From assembly GCA_035222895.1 (NCBI GenBank), contig JAVYIG010000168.1, forward strand, positions 496,001-560,000: DNA of 64,000 nucleotides. Reading direction: 5' to 3'. This stretch comes from Strongylocentrotus droebachiensis. Lineage: Eukaryota > Echinodermata > Echinoidea > Camarodonta > Strongylocentrotidae. Numbering within the stretch: the stretch's first letter is position 1; every line of letters starts with the position of its first letter. The notes below the pieces were generated by a model. That model made no database searches. It had not been told where the DNA came from and was given only the letters and a program-made list of their open reading frames with translations. The translations under genes were made by a program, and so were the position numbers. Below are positions 19,591-33,038 of the stretch, in pieces.

Positions 19591-21544
19591 AATTAAGCAA
19601 TCAATTAGTCAATTTATAACTATTGTTCTGATCCAAATAAACATTTTTGAAAGTCCTCTTTTCTGATGGAATTGTGTTTTCTTAACTAGTGTAAAAGAAA
19701 ATAATATGGTGATAGTTTCAAGCAAAAAAGCATACATTATATACCGTGCAAAAAGAGTTCTATGTTTTGTTTCTGTCAGTCTGGCAAGAACTTATTTTCA
19801 AAAAACATGTAATTTGTGATGCAAAAAATCTAATATAGTTATCACTAAAATTGAGCTCCTGTTGTCATCATGCAATAGAAATAGATTGTAATGTCACAAT
19901 TTTCAATTTATTTGATGGTCCTTCCTGAATAGCACATGAATTGTATGTGAATGACAACAACAAAATGTGTAATAACTTTCAAGTCATCCAATATTCTTAA
20001 TCTGCATAAAATTCATGCAAAGTCTTTGGATAACCAATCTGTGAAAATGAAAATGGGCCTGCGTGTTGTGAAACAGGCTGTTGATAACTGTTCATGTTTG
20101 GCACCTAGATTTTATTGAAAATAAAAAGATGAATTCCAATATATCACTTTTGTGAAATAACTTTGTGGTAATCCAATTCCTTTTAATCCGCATAAATTGA
20201 CAGTTAAGTGTATGAATGATTAATTTAATCAAATAAAATGTGGATCTAACAAGAGGAAATGACGCACATATACCTTAGACCATATTTGAAAAGAGAATAT
20301 AGAATGAATTATTCCATTCCCTTCTATACTATATTGATTAATACCAAACAAATATCTCTGTCTATCTTATAGCACTATTGCATAGTCAATAGTCCCAAGG
20401 AGTCTTCGTCCATTTTTGTGATTAAAAGGAAGAGGTGCTTTTATTTGCCCTATGTACACCGGGAGAGAGAGAAAAGGTGTCCCCCGATTCATCATGTCAA
20501 GTGCTTTGTTCACACGTTTGGTAAAATTTTCAATTTAAACTATCATATATATTTATGTGAGAACCATATACTAAAATTTTGCAGGGGAGTTCATTTCTTT
20601 TATTTCTATGACATAGTATCATGACTGAATACCCCTAAATGAATGGCCCAGTGGAGTATATGATTCACAGATATTGATGCTAGTAGGAATAGGACGTTTG
20701 TAAAAATGTCTATTTGATATATTGATCTCCCGCCCCCCCCCCCCCCCTCCACCCCCACTCCCCTCCATCAGGTAGCTTTTGTAACACAGCATAGAGCTGT
20801 TCTCATTCTCCATGCATTTCTTGTACTTTTTCAGTGATCCAGTGAGTTTTATTTTGAGATTTTCCAAAGAATCTTGCAAAGGGAGTGGAAAATGAATATA
20901 CATCAACGGATTAAAAGTACCTGGGATATGGCCTGTGAGGTATATTAATAGTCACAGAAATTCCTGTAACAAGACAAGATATAATTTTATGGCAACAAAA
21001 CATATTGAAATGGGAATTGGATATATATATAGTCATGAAAAGAAACAAAATCAGAATGGAACTTAATGGAAAATGTTAATAGAATTAAGGGAAATGTTTA
21101 CCATAAATGTTAAATCTGGATTTGATTTTCAAACAGACAGTTCTTTTTTGTGAAATAGAAATGTGAAATATTGCTCAACTACACCTCCCCTGTCAATCAC
21201 TACTCAACCACTACTCGACATTTACTTTAAATCCCTATCACTTTGGGAAGTGTGCTCTTCATCTTTCCAAACACTTTTTTGGGTCGAAATTGTTCTGTTG
21301 AATCTACATTGCTGAATGGAAATACACTATCAAGTCTAAACTGCTATACAAAAAGATTTCCTCTTAATAAAGTGAAATTATTAACGATTATGGGTGGAAA
21401 GTGATTTAGATCTTGGTCAGGCAGAGTTCTCAAGTCCCATATGGATACCCAAATGCAAGACATGTATGTGTAAAATCATGTGCGTGCACAATTTGTGCAA
21501 ACCTCATGGGAATTGACGGTACCTTAACTGGCTGTACCTTGACA
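19591..21544. other. AT-rich DNA, nothing recognised
   Basis: It holds a C-rich run near 20731-20758. No coding-like frame. Confidence 0.45.
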
Positions 21545-21776
21545 TTAAACATTGACAGACTGTGGAGACGCAACCTCAGTTGCTTTCTCTAAAATTCGTG
21601 TTTTTGTCAAGTTTCTTTTTGGAACCAGAACTAAAGATAATCTTCCGCTAGCTAAACCGTATCCTACTCCTGATGTAACCCGGAGTGTCTGTCGATATGA
21701 AAGGGGTCCAAAGCCCCGGCTGCCTATCCATCTGTTGCTCTCTGCCTTCTGGTTTACTACATACATGGCAGATTAA
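21545..21776. other. GC-richer patch with overlapping open frames on both strands
   Basis: A CpG-containing block stands out from its surroundings, with open frames of 74 codons on the plus strand (21552-21776) and 73 on the minus strand (21545-21766). The minus product includes GFGPLSYRQTLRVTSGVGYG and LVLVPKRNLTKTRI. I do not recognise either. It may be a fragment of a repeat or a decayed exon. No convincing splice sites were identified. Confidence 0.2.
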
Positions 21777-23576
21777 GAAGAAAACCACGTCACCTATTTA
21801 CCTTCTCTCTGCCTCTCCCCTGCATCCTTTTTCTGGGGTTTGTTTATAAAGTGTCGCCTTTCATTTAATTCCTTGTAGAAAGCAGCTGCTCCGTTCAGAG
21901 GAGAACAAATGTTCAAAGTGCTTTGCAAATACAAAACAAACATCTTAGAGAATCAGGAGCCTGGCGGAATCTACTCAAAGGTACATACATGAAACATGCA
22001 TACCCTCCATCCTAAGTTTACACCTAACAAACCAAAATGGAGTGAAATAGAAAATCAGAGGCGGAGTGGTTTGCAATGGCTCCAATAGAATTGTGCGTGT
22101 TTGTTTAAAACCTTTTATATCCATTTCTTTTAATCAAATATCGGTGTGAGACATGATCCAACTTTTCCTTCTCTGATTTCTTTTATAGTTATTTAGGGTT
22201 AACTTAAGATTTTGGCAAAGGTTTTAAAAAAAAATGTCACGGAACAATTGATAAATGTGTGACGTTACTTCATACCACTGTATTTAAACTGGTTTCAGAC
22301 ATTCATATCTATTCAACACATGTTTGATATTGTTCAGTTTAAAAAAAAATAACTTACACATGTTGAAACTTCCTTAAAGAGAAATCGGTTGTCTTTCATT
22401 CTTTTAGTCAATACATCTTCTTTGAAATTCTAGCAAAGAAAACGACAGTGATTATCTACAATTTTCCTTGTAAAATTGTGATAATTTTTCCCATATTGCT
22501 TGCCTTTCATCACAATCTTGACTGATTTTTTCACCATATCCTAATCTCTTAACCTGTTGAGTACTAAATCATAGATAACTTAGCATGGAACCCATTAGAT
22601 GTGCTTGTTTTATGATACATTTACCCTTGAGGCTTGTTCAGATATGGGCAAAGCAGCTGTGTTTTATAAAAAATGTGACGTAAAATATTTATTTTATACG
22701 CTTCATACGTAAATTGACAGTATCTTTACACTTTCACAGAGTTATGTAAATGGCTTGTTCTCCTAATAGCTCTTCTAACAGAGTTTCAACAGGCTCAAAA
22801 TAGAATCTTGAAAGGAATTTTTGACTGCACCTAACTAATAATAGATAGCAATTTGTCCCCCCTTACCTATGGGTATAGAAGTTGTACGTAATAACATTTT
22901 CCTAGTCCGAAAATAAAACAAAGAAGGGACGTAATCTGAGGCAGAGAAGAAGCTTCTCTTTCTTTAAGCATGAGGCGGATCATTTGAAGCAAAATTCTGA
23001 AGCAGATCGAGAAGGCCAAACAAATTCTGAATCAAATCATCTCCCTCAAAATATATATATCATTGATGGAGTGTATACACGGTGTTGACAAATAAGATTC
23101 ATGATCAGACAATGCACCATTAAACACAAAGCATGGTATGGAAGATGGAAATTGTCATCGAAAGAGAGAGTACGTTGAGTTTGTCACATGGCCAGATTAT
23201 TAATCATTGGTAAATATTTTAGGAGACTAGGCTCTTAATAATTCACACTTAATCAGATCTGTCTCTGTTTTTGATTCTCGGCAAATTAAATTCAGCGCAT
23301 CTGAAAGCGCATTTGGGAGTGCAGGATGCATTTCCTGAGAAAATATGACATTTGTTATTCCCTTACCCGCTTTGTTTCTTATCTCCAACTGCTGCTTTGG
23401 AAATGACTGGGAAATAGTGACGTGAATGGTTATTATTTTCTCCTTATTCATCGCAGATGAGTGCCCAGGAAAGCTGTAAAGATATATTTTTCATCAAGGC
23501 ATCTGATGATATATTCTTATCCATGATCAAATCATATAACCTCCAAACTACTTGTAAGAAAAATGCACGGATACCT
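21777..23576. other. AT-rich DNA, no gene supported
   Basis: GGCTTGTTCAGATATG near 22632 recurs near 63299, and with CCC in place of CTT near 33950. It may be a shared MITE end. Nothing else was recognised. Confidence 0.4.
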
Positions 23577-23590
23577 ACGTCTTCCTTCCA

Positions 23591-23621
<31 letters not shown>

Positions 23622-23775
23622 GTCTCTCTCTCTGTCTCTCTCTGTCTCTCTCTGTCTGTCTCTCTCTCTGTCTCTCTCTCTCTCTCTAACACACCCACAA
23701 ACACACTCTCTCTCACCCTCTCTCTCTCACACACATACTCTCTCTCATCCTCTCTCATCCTCTCTCTCTCTCTAA
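23577..23775. repeat. CT/CTGT microsatellite
   Basis: Plus-strand pyrimidine array mixing CT and CTGT units, with CACA islands at about 23690-23735. The open frames on both strands are artefacts. Confidence 0.9.
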
Positions 23776-25010
23776 TTCATACAGATGCCTTTTGTTCCAC
23801 CTACCTCTTTGTCACACTACTACTTTACTAAATGAGCTGAATATTTCATAGTCCGTGCAAATGGTCTTCCTTTGTATCAAAGAGATTCATGGACTGCAAG
23901 GCCTCATATTACGCAAACCATAATATTAGTTGGCACTTGTATTCCATTTGTTTGTGCCGCTATTCCAAAGAGGTCACCATGAGTCATAAATCAGATGATG
24001 TCATAACTTATGATAAGGTTTTGATCGGTTCAAGAGACCTTTGGTAATCTCCAAATCTAACAACTGTGACTTGGTATCTGGAACTTACTTTCAGAGCCAA
24101 AGGAGATGAACTTTATAAATTTTAGCCAGCTTTCGTATGTTAAATCCAATATTATCCACCTACACTATGTTGCAATATAATCATATTCATATAGTAATTT
24201 TCATATGCTGAAAAACCATAAACTAGCCTAGCCGATATCAGATAATGTATTAACCAATTGCCTATGAGGATCGGTTGGTACCTGTATTATGCCTTTGGGA
24301 CTGATGTCATGCAAAAAACAAAGGGTGAAATTTAGGTACAAAGCACAAGCAGGGAAGGACGTGTAATGAGGAGATTTAGGGGTTTACCCTAAAGGACCTG
24401 TCTGTATGTGGTCTGAGTACCTGCTGAAAATATAAAGCGTATATAGGTAGTATGGAGTGGTCACATCAAATTCCCTGGGATGGGACTCCTCGTTTCAAAT
24501 TGGAAAAACGCTTTAGAAAGCAATGGAAATGATAAAAGCTTTCAGTACTATTCAATTTACAAATTGGACATTGTGTTTATATTATCAAGACACAATGGAA
24601 TTTCATGGTGAAAAGATAAAATCCATATCTGAGCTGCCATATATGATTTATCTAAAGCCCACCACAACGCCAAACATGTACCTTCTTGCGTAGCTATTCA
24701 CCATGGATACTTAGAGAGAATGTCTTAAATTGCATGTTTGTGGGAAGATGTGTCATTTCATGGCTATTTCTCTTTCTGTTATTATGAAATCAAGCCCCTT
24801 GGGCTATTAAGATATCAATGCTCTTAGGAATGACAAACACAAGTTTTCTCACTTTCCGCTTTTCTTTTCCTTTGTCAGAAGTACCCATGTTGCTTATTCA
24901 TAGCTTCCATATATTCATTTTTATTAAATTTTAGAAGCATTGATGGGAAAGTTTGTTTAATCTACTTTTTAAATAAGGGCCAACCAGGGTGTAAATCCAG
25001 CTTTTATAGA
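23776..25010. other. AT-rich DNA with one short repeat copy
   Basis: 24248-24305 belongs to a short repeat family described with 61943-62026. No gene seen. Confidence 0.4.
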
Positions 25011-25213
25011 AAGAGCCCCCCCCCCCCCCCTCTATCCCCTCAAAGTAATTTTTAGGTGACAATCTATGTCCACCAGCCCCAAAATGAAAATCAAAGAACC
25101 TGCATTTTGTTAATTTGTACCCTGGGATCAATATCGGTAAAACTGTATAAATATGTGCATTTTCCATTCTCTTTATCTCTTTGTTTATCTAATCAGCTTT
25201 TTGTCCTCTCCTA

Positions 25214-25242
25214 TTCTCTCTCTCTCTCTCTCTCTCTCTCCA

Positions 25243-25273
<31 letters not shown>

Positions 25274-25274
25274 T

Positions 25275-25321
<47 letters not shown>

Positions 25322-25335
25322 ATCTCTCTCTGTCT
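25214..25335. repeat. CT microsatellite
   Basis: (CT)n with CAT and TTT interruptions on the plus strand. A separate C run lies at about 25018-25030. Confidence 0.9.
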
Positions 25336-26204
25336 TTTTAATTACCGGTATCACACTCTCTTTCTCAGCGGACTTGTTGTTCTTGTGGTTCATGTCAGTC
25401 CTATGTAAAAATCGCATGTTTCCATGACTAATGGATCCAAAGAAAAACGGCTTTATAAGTCATGAGCTTATGACACTTATGTTCTCCTCTTTCTTTGCTT
25501 TTCCTGTAACGTATTACAGCTAGGTGTTACATTAAAGAATTACAGGACATTTTCTCATCATCCAGTATTTATTAGAGGTGGTTTCCCCGACGAGAGCAGT
25601 TTTTGCTGCCGGCAACTTTGGCAAGAAGCAAAGTTGGCGGTCAGCATGTAATATGCTAATTGCTGTCTCACTAGAGCCCTCTTATTCAACTTGAATATGC
25701 ATCTAAGAGTTGGGATAGTACTTTTTAGGTATATATATATATGTTTGTTTCAGTGGGATTTTTGTGCTCTTACAGTCTTCTGAAATCTTTCTTTTCTCTA
25801 CAACCCTTAGGCTATAACATTGTGTATGAATATGACTATAGTAAAAGGTGTTATGGTATGTGGTGGGAGTGAGGCGGGTGGGTGTGATTGTATCTAGACA
25901 AAGTAGATGAGCAAAATGCTGTAATTAAAAAGGGTGAGGGACTGTTATAGGGAATTTAAAAACAATCATTTTGTCTGTCTAGATAGCTTTATATGACCTC
26001 ATCTTTCAGAGGTAATCATTCAGAACTCCATATTGCATGTTATAAGATGACGACGTGGATCCTAATCAAATGATTGGTTGAAAGCATACACGTAACCAGG
26101 CATTTATTTTGCCCAACACAAAATTTTGATAATGACCCGTCATTAGTAAAATCATGTTATAAAGCATCATTTTATAAAACAAATGAAACATTACCTTATT
26201 AAAC
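25336..26204. other. AT-rich DNA, nothing recognised
   Basis: TACCGGTA lies near 25344. A (TA)n tract lies at about 25732-25742. No gene. Confidence 0.45.
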
Positions 26205-26375
26205 AAATAATACACATTATTTTGTTCGGGCATTAGTAAAATTACCCACACTCGATACCTTAAAAACAGTCCAAACACCCTCGGCTATCGCCTCGGGCGT
26301 GGTAGACTGTTCCAAAGGTACCTTGTGTGGGTTATTCTTACTAATGCCCTCACTGCTCTGTATTATTTGTATAAT
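26205..26375. repeat. Large imperfect hairpin element
   Basis: GGGCATTAGTAAAATTACCC (from 26228) faces its inverted partner, ending CTAATGCCC at 26349. Pairing continues inward through CAGTC/GACTG and CGAGGC-type GC-rich centres (about 26285-26300). Outside, AAATAATACA on the left faces TGTATTATTT on the right, extending the arms to about 26205-26375. It is a foldback-type element without coding capacity. Confidence 0.7.
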
Positions 26376-26403
26376 AATAACAGTTAGATTCACATGACAG
26401 TCA

Positions 26404-26470
26404 TTAACCCTTTGCTAATGAGAACCAGGTGGCTACTGCATGTTAGCCTATTGGGATTGAATGAATCTAG
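26404..26470. repeat. Short interspersed repeat copy (AACCAGGTGG family)
   Basis: ATTAACCCTTTGCTAATGAG, then AACCAGGTGG and GCCTATTGGGATTGA, closely match 61943-62010 and more loosely 24248-24305. Confidence 0.55.
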
Positions 26471-26539
26471 ACGTCTCTTTGTCTTCTTCAAGATAATCTG
26501 CCTCCTTCAATAATGAAGATTCTTGCAGATGCCGTAGGC

Positions 26540-26960
26540 CTAGGCCTACTCGGCCTGATTGGGGTGTGCAGGTGGACCACTACACTGGGGTTTCCCCCTA
26601 CTCTTATAGGAATAGTGCAGTGGGTTCTTAACGTTCAAGGGGCATCCATTTAACGTCCTATCCGAGGGACAGCAATGGGATAACTTTAAGTTCAGGTCCT
26701 AATTGTTATTTGTAGTCGGGGACTGCACGGATGCACTTGTGGTTACAAAACCACAAACCACGAGCGTACGTCTTTAGGGTAAGCATGATAACGTTAAGCA
26801 GTAGGGCGTCCTCACTTAAAGTCATATGCCGTGGTGACACAATTAACTTTGAGGCTTCCCTCGGCTTGTAGTAGACTTTAAATACTCATTGTTTTGGTCC
26901 TGAGTGAACTCTCAGCATTGTAAGAGGATCGTTGTATGTAACTTCAAGGTTTTGTAAACT
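26540..26960. repeat. CpG-richer block, probably an old interspersed repeat
   Basis: The block contains GTGGGTTCTTAACGTTCAAG, ATTTAACGTCCTATCCGAGG and a short hairpin (GTGGTT...AACCAC, near 26740-26758). These phrases resemble repeats common in marine invertebrate genomes, but I cannot name the family or set its edges. Confidence 0.3.
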
Positions 26961-29049
26961 GAACGTTTAAAACAACAATGGTTGTGTGTGAACAAAGCTA
27001 TTTGTGAGTTTTATTTCCCTAGGAAGATGATAAAGATAAAAATCACACTTCATTCTGTTTACCCTTTCAGTCCTGTCATTTCAGAATTCAAGACAGGTTG
27101 ATATTTTTTTAATTTTCCAGATATCATAGAATTTTTTTTGGTGACAGTAATAGAATTATTATTAAAAATTTCACAGAATATTATGTGTAGTATATGTTCG
27201 ATTTTTTTGGTAATAACTTGATTACAAGGTCCCTTGGGAGAACACTATACTGATGAGGCTACCCTGGATAAATGAGACATATTATCATTATTATTCTTAT
27301 TGCTAATTTGGTGGCATTCACTCATGATAACAGTAAGAAGTTTCACCCTGAGAAGCGGGTGACGTGAATTGATCGTCTCATACGAATAAACATCTTGTAA
27401 GTTTTCAATGTGACGTAGCTTTGGGGGGATTTATTGTGGAGAGCTCAGTAGGCATTCCTAATTCTTTGACTGTGTTACGCACAAAATGTCCTTGAATTCA
27501 ACAATATCTTTCTCTCTCCCAAGCAAACATTTGTGATACAAAATACACACTTTGGAGTTTGATTGAGGTAGGGGCTTTTAGAAGAGAGCCATGAATATTG
27601 ATTTTTTTTTTCCAATTTGATGTAATTTGTAATTGGCCAAGATTCATATTCATTGCGTGTGCAATATAAATCGTACGTGGATGGCAGGAAATTGAGGAAA
27701 CTCCACCTTATTGTGCATAAATTTCTTCTCTTCTCCACTTTCTAAAGTACTGTTACTCATATGTTTTGAAGATGTGTAAGCAGGTTCCTTACTCAGCAAA
27801 ATGTCATGTATATCTCTGTATAATTGGTAAAGTACCAGAATCGTTTGATATTGCAAAATTGTGAACAGGGTGCTTTATATCCTTGCGTACAATCTGGCCG
27901 GCTGCTCCCTTCAAAACCCGATCTGCCTCACCTTATGATTACAAGTATCCCCTTCTTATTGTTGTGCCCTCCTTTCATATTTTCCCCCTCAAATTTAAGA
28001 CCCAAAAGTCACTTTAAAATGTGTATTAAATCTTTTTTGTCCCCCCTCCCCTTAATTATCAGAGATTTTTTTTAAATAGTGTTCCCCCTCTTTGCCGAAT
28101 ATGCTATTCTCCTTTGTTTGCATCTGCTCTTTAAAAGAACAAATGTCAATCGCTCATGAGCAATTGACATTGATGTCGAATGAATGTTTCCTGTTTTCAA
28201 ATAGTAAAACAATTTTCATTTGCCATGCATGACTTATGCTGAGCATATTGACGCATGATGCTGATTTATTTTTAACGGGTATACTCGCGTTATAAAATCA
28301 TGTCGTGCCAGAACCTTTTTGTTATTTCTTTCCAAAAGGTTTCAGCAGTGATATATTTATTATCCCTTGTTATTGTGTGGAAGATTTTGAGCTTACACCT
28401 CTTAAAACTGTATGTTGCTTGCTTAAAGTTTCATGGGTGTGCCTTATAACCATTAATAAATATCTTGATACAATTGAGTGACCTGGACTTAAGAGTTTTT
28501 CTTTAATACTTTAAGTCCATGCAGCCTTTCTTTTTCTGAAGCCTTGCACTTTTATTCCATATGACATTTGAAAACCTTATTTTTAGGGGTATTAACAAAA
28601 TGAAAATCCCTACTGTGACATTTGAGAAACCTTACAAATGAATCTAGTGAGATTTGTTTTTTAGTAATGAAGGGCCGCCCTGTTATGTGCTGATATTTGA
28701 ATCTGAATCTGCGCACAAGTTTGATGACGCAGGGAGCATGACGTTAGACTTGTGTTTTTTCACGAGTTTTTCGACATAACAGGCGCACAAACAATTTTCT
28801 TTGTGAGTTGTGCTGTTCGATCGTCTATCGCGGGGTCACCTGATGTTGAATTATCGTTGCGATCACCTGCCGTCTTCCCGGAGAAATATTACGAACCAGG
28901 TTTCTTTAGCCATTAGTTCCAAATCACAGAATTTCTATACACTTTAGAGAGAGCTTCCATATCAATGAAAGAAGGCAGGGATGTCTCTGGCAGACTCTGG
29001 TGATATTACAAATTCAGGCTTTGTGAATATCAAGCTCATGATGTTAATA
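26961..29049. other. AT-rich DNA with a 30 bp palindrome
   Basis: 28142-28171 is a near-perfect palindrome, AATGTCAAT around GCTCATGAGC with one mismatched pair. No gene was recognised. Confidence 0.4.
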
Positions 29050-29374
29050 CTTTCATTGGCTTCTCTCTCTTTTCCATTTCTCCTCTCTCCCTTTGTCCAT
29101 CTTTTTCTCCTTTCCTCCTTCCTCTCCATCTCCCTCTCCCTCTCTGTAAATGTAAGTCTGTCTTTATCTCACTCTGTCTCTGTCTCTCACTCTTAATGTA
29201 TTCCTGATGAATATCTTTCATATCTCTAGTTCTTTACCTAATCCTATCTTCTTTCTTTCTTTCTTTCTCTCTTTCTTTCTTTCTTTCAGTCTGTCTGTCT
29301 GCCTATCTGTCTGTCTCTTTGTATTTCCTGTCTCCCTATCCCTATCTGAGTCTCTGTCTGCCTCTCTCTCTCTC

Positions 29375-29418
<44 letters not shown>

Positions 29419-29420
29419 AT
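29050..29420. repeat. CT, CTTT and CTGT microsatellites
   Basis: Pyrimidine-rich region on the plus strand: mixed CT to 29180, (CTTT)n at about 29251-29288, (CTGT)n at about 29289-29320, and (CT)n at about 29360-29417. Weaker CT-rich DNA continues to 29900. Confidence 0.9.
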
Positions 29421-30150
29421 TATATATCTCTTCTCTAATTTCATACAAGTCTGCTCTCCATATGAAAATATTAACCAGCCACTAACCTCCTTTTCTCTCC
29501 GTCTTCTTTTATCTCACTTTCTCTTTCTTTCTCTCTTTTTCTCCCCTCTCTTTTCACATCTACTCCTTATATGAATACACTTCCTGTCTTTTCAGTTCTC
29601 TATCAAATTCATCTTTTGTTCTCTATAAAGTATTCATTTTCTACCCCCCCCCCCTCCTTTCATCTTCTCTCACCCCTTCTCCCCTTCCTCACTGTTCTTC
29701 TTATCTACTCCTGATATGAAATCATTATCTGATATTTCTCCTTTTTGTCTTTCTCTCTGTGGGTGATATTAGAAATGGCTTGCCATTCTTGTCATACATC
29801 TAGGGTCTCTCATTAATTTGACCCCAAATCTAATCCATCCATTGCCCTTTGAACTTGCCTTCATTTTGATACTTTCTCACTTTCTCTCTCTTTATTAATC
29901 TTTTGTTGATATCGCTCACCATTTTAAAATTTCAGAGGAGGAACTCATTGTGTATAGGTGTATATGGGTGGGGTAGCGGAATACATATATCCAACCATTC
30001 ATTCCATTTTGTATCAATATATCTAATATATTCTTTCCATCTCACATAACTTTGATGAGATATACACAAGGGATTTCCTTTTCTACCTATAATCTGCTAC
30101 CAGGCAAAAAGGGAGATCAGAGACCTTTTTTCTTCAGAGGTTAAATTGTG

Positions 30151-30768
30151 TGATTTCAAGTTGGGTGTTTAAGGCTGGTGTTAGTGTTTAATAAACACTA
30201 ACACCAGCCTAAACACCGAAATGGAAATCAGCTGGTGTTAAGGCTTTGACCTCTGAATATCGTCAACTTCCGGTAGCTAGTGTTATCGATTTTGCAAATT
30301 GTCGTCTGCTGAACCGACCATTGTGGCTGGTGTTAATATTTTACGTACAAATGTCCTATTCACTAACACTAGCCCCTAAGGATTAAGCAAATGTTGATTT
30401 CCAGTTCGGTGTTAGTGTTGTACCCGCACATAGTCAACGCACGAACGACGCCAATTGTCTGATGATCAAATAAAAATATGTGAAACAGGTAATTCATATA
30501 TTCTTTTGTGTAAAATGAGTTATTTTATAAGACCAGAGAAAAAGTTGTAAATTTATTCTATACTTTTCATGATATCTTTAGTTTTGATGTACTATTTTTA
30601 AATCATCGTCGTGAAATCAAGTATGAGGTGACGTCACAGCTGGTGTTAAGCTATCGATTTTGATATCGGTATCGGGCTCTTAATTTCATCAGCAAATTGT
30701 TCGCTCGATTTAAGAGCTCTTGAATACTCTAAACACTAACACTAACACTAACACCCAACTTGAAATCA
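30151..30768. mobile_element. 618 bp inverted-repeat element with repeated GGTGTTAG motifs
   Basis: The ends TGATTTCAAGTTGGGTGTT (30151-30169) and its exact reverse complement (30750-30768) define the element. A 39 bp near-perfect palindrome (30172-30210, arms AGGCTGGTGTTAGTGTTTA) follows the left end. The right end is preceded by four CACTAA/TAACAC units. Variants of CTGGTGTTA or its complement recur at about 30230, 30272, 30328, 30363, 30410 and 30641. No transposase is encoded, and no clear target duplication was seen. A nonautonomous DNA transposon is the simplest reading. Confidence 0.7.
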
Positions 30769-33038
30769 CTCAGTGTGTTGCCAATTTACAGCCAATCATT
30801 ATGTACATACATGTTGAGCTACCGTGAGGAGGGCTAGGTGATGAAAAACCATGCTCTACTAATCTGATGTATCTACAGGTTCTGCATTGCAGTCATTTTT
30901 TAGTTCCTCCCTTCTGCATTTTTCACCGATCCGAAAACTGCCATGACGGATCAGGGTGAAGTGTAAAATTTGGAGGAAGATGTTTTACAAGCTCCACCAG
31001 ATCATGCATGAAGTTGATAAAGGTCACTGCCTTGTGAGATAGATGTGCTGGATTTCTTTTTATATCCTAACCCTTCTTTAGAAGAAAAAAATTCTGAATA
31101 ATAGCGAACGATAAGAGGGTGAATTCATTAACTGGTGCCAAATATGTGCATTGCATTTGAAGATATAGTGCAGAGCGATTCTCACGCACGCTCCCATACA
31201 GATCCTCTGTTCTTCAAAAAAATTAAATACTAAAACTTAAAGACCTCTATCTCTTCAAATTATGCCAGTTTATGTATACCTACAATAACAATATGCTACG
31301 CCCTATCTTTTGTGATATGCTCCCCTAAAATGATTTTTCTCATTTAGTACCCAACTAGACATTGTGGTGACTTTCATTTACCTCTTATAAGAACTCTTCT
31401 TGCCCAAAATACATTTATCTAAACATGCATCAAACTTTGGTACCCTCTACATGATGATATCACACTTGCCCCATCACTCAATTCTTTTTTGAGAAAGTTA
31501 AAATTGTTCCTTTCACAATCTTTACAAATTAAATCTTTGTGTAGCCAATTTCTGTTTTACTTTCCCCCTTTCTTTTATCTACAGGTAGTTTTCTCTCCCC
31601 TCGCGTTCTCTTGTCTTTTTTTATAACACATGAATGGTCATTGTCTCGGCATCATTCACACTATGCGCTCTCTTGATTGTGTGCTCTCTCTATCTTTCTC
31701 CTCTTCTTCTCTGTTCTCATCTGCAGCCCTATCTACCTGTACTTTCCTGTTTTTTCCTGCTCTCGATCGTGTCCCCTTGTCTGTCTTGATAATCCATTTG
31801 ACCCCTGTCACAACCATGTCTAACTTTTTTAAAAGGTACCTCTAAAAGAAAAATGATGTTTCTTAATTGTATCAAGAATGTTACTCCCCTACTCATTGAA
31901 CTGGGTTCAAAGGGGAGTTTGTGGACACCCTCTCATGAATGTACAAACACGTCAGAGGTTTCGGTCTAAAACCTCAATGGAAAACTTTTATGTGGGCAAG
32001 TACGATCATTAAAGGCAATGTGACGACATTTATTTTGAGTCATGGACAACTGAGGGAGATGATGTAAATGTGGTTTCCTTGATTACGTTCCATGTGGAGA
32101 CATCAATCAAAATGTTTCGGAACTGATTCCTTTTTTTACAATATAAATCCAATGACTTCTATAAAGCCCCGGTTTGCTGAATAGCATGAGACCATTGATC
32201 ATCCAGACTGGTGAGGAGACTGGTGAGGTAATAACCTGCTATGAACCCTCAGTTTGAAAAATAATCATATTTGTGTTGTTGTTCTTTCCTTTCTGTGACT
32301 ATTAACACACTTTTTCTAAGAGTTTGTTTCTTGAAAAAAAATTAATTTTGGTGTTCTTCATTTTCTCCTTTTTTATTGATTTGTTCATATTGCATTATCT
32401 CTGTATTCATTGTCATGCTGTAGAAGTTATTCAGTGGTGAGGGAATAGTATCTTGGATCTTGGTTGAACATTTCTTTTGACACATTCGATTGGATAATGT
32501 TTGTACCTTTAGTGAGTACTTTCAAACGCTATCTTATTCATCTTTTGAATTCATGCAATGTGCATGGACCGTTTATTTGAAACTCTCTTCAAAATGAAAG
32601 ATGGGAGAAGATGATTCAATTCATGAAAGTTTCAAAGCCCAAATGATCAAAGAAAACGAAAAGCAATTAATCATATGGAATATAGATATCATCTCCTTCA
32701 GTGATGTAAGAACGGGCGAGGGCTGGTACCAAGAACAAAAAGAGAGAAGATAGTAATCAAAATCAAAATGAAACAAGTCATAAATTGATATATTTCCTCT
32801 TGGGAAAATGGATCGTACATTGGTTCGTCGGTGTAGTAGGTGTACCGTACTTGGGTGAAAGGGATAATTATTTCCCCTCGCTGAATTCTCCACTTTGTCA
32901 TCAAATTCTACAAGAGAACCAGAAGCGCTTCTTCCACACGAAAGCAGATGAAGGCTCTTCAGGGAATACCATCAAGTCATGAGTGAGCATTCCTTCTTCC
33001 GAGGTTGAATAGCTAGTATTTTGTAAGATCAGTAAGTA
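30769..33038. other. AT-rich DNA, no gene supported
   Basis: It contains CT-richer patches (about 31560-31720). Open frames of 65-90 codons carry no recognised motif. Confidence 0.4.

Noticed and set aside
28677..28786. Possible terminal repeats CCTGTTATGT / ACATAACAGG
   Set aside because: Only about 10-12 bp pair, the edges disagree, and there is no target duplication.
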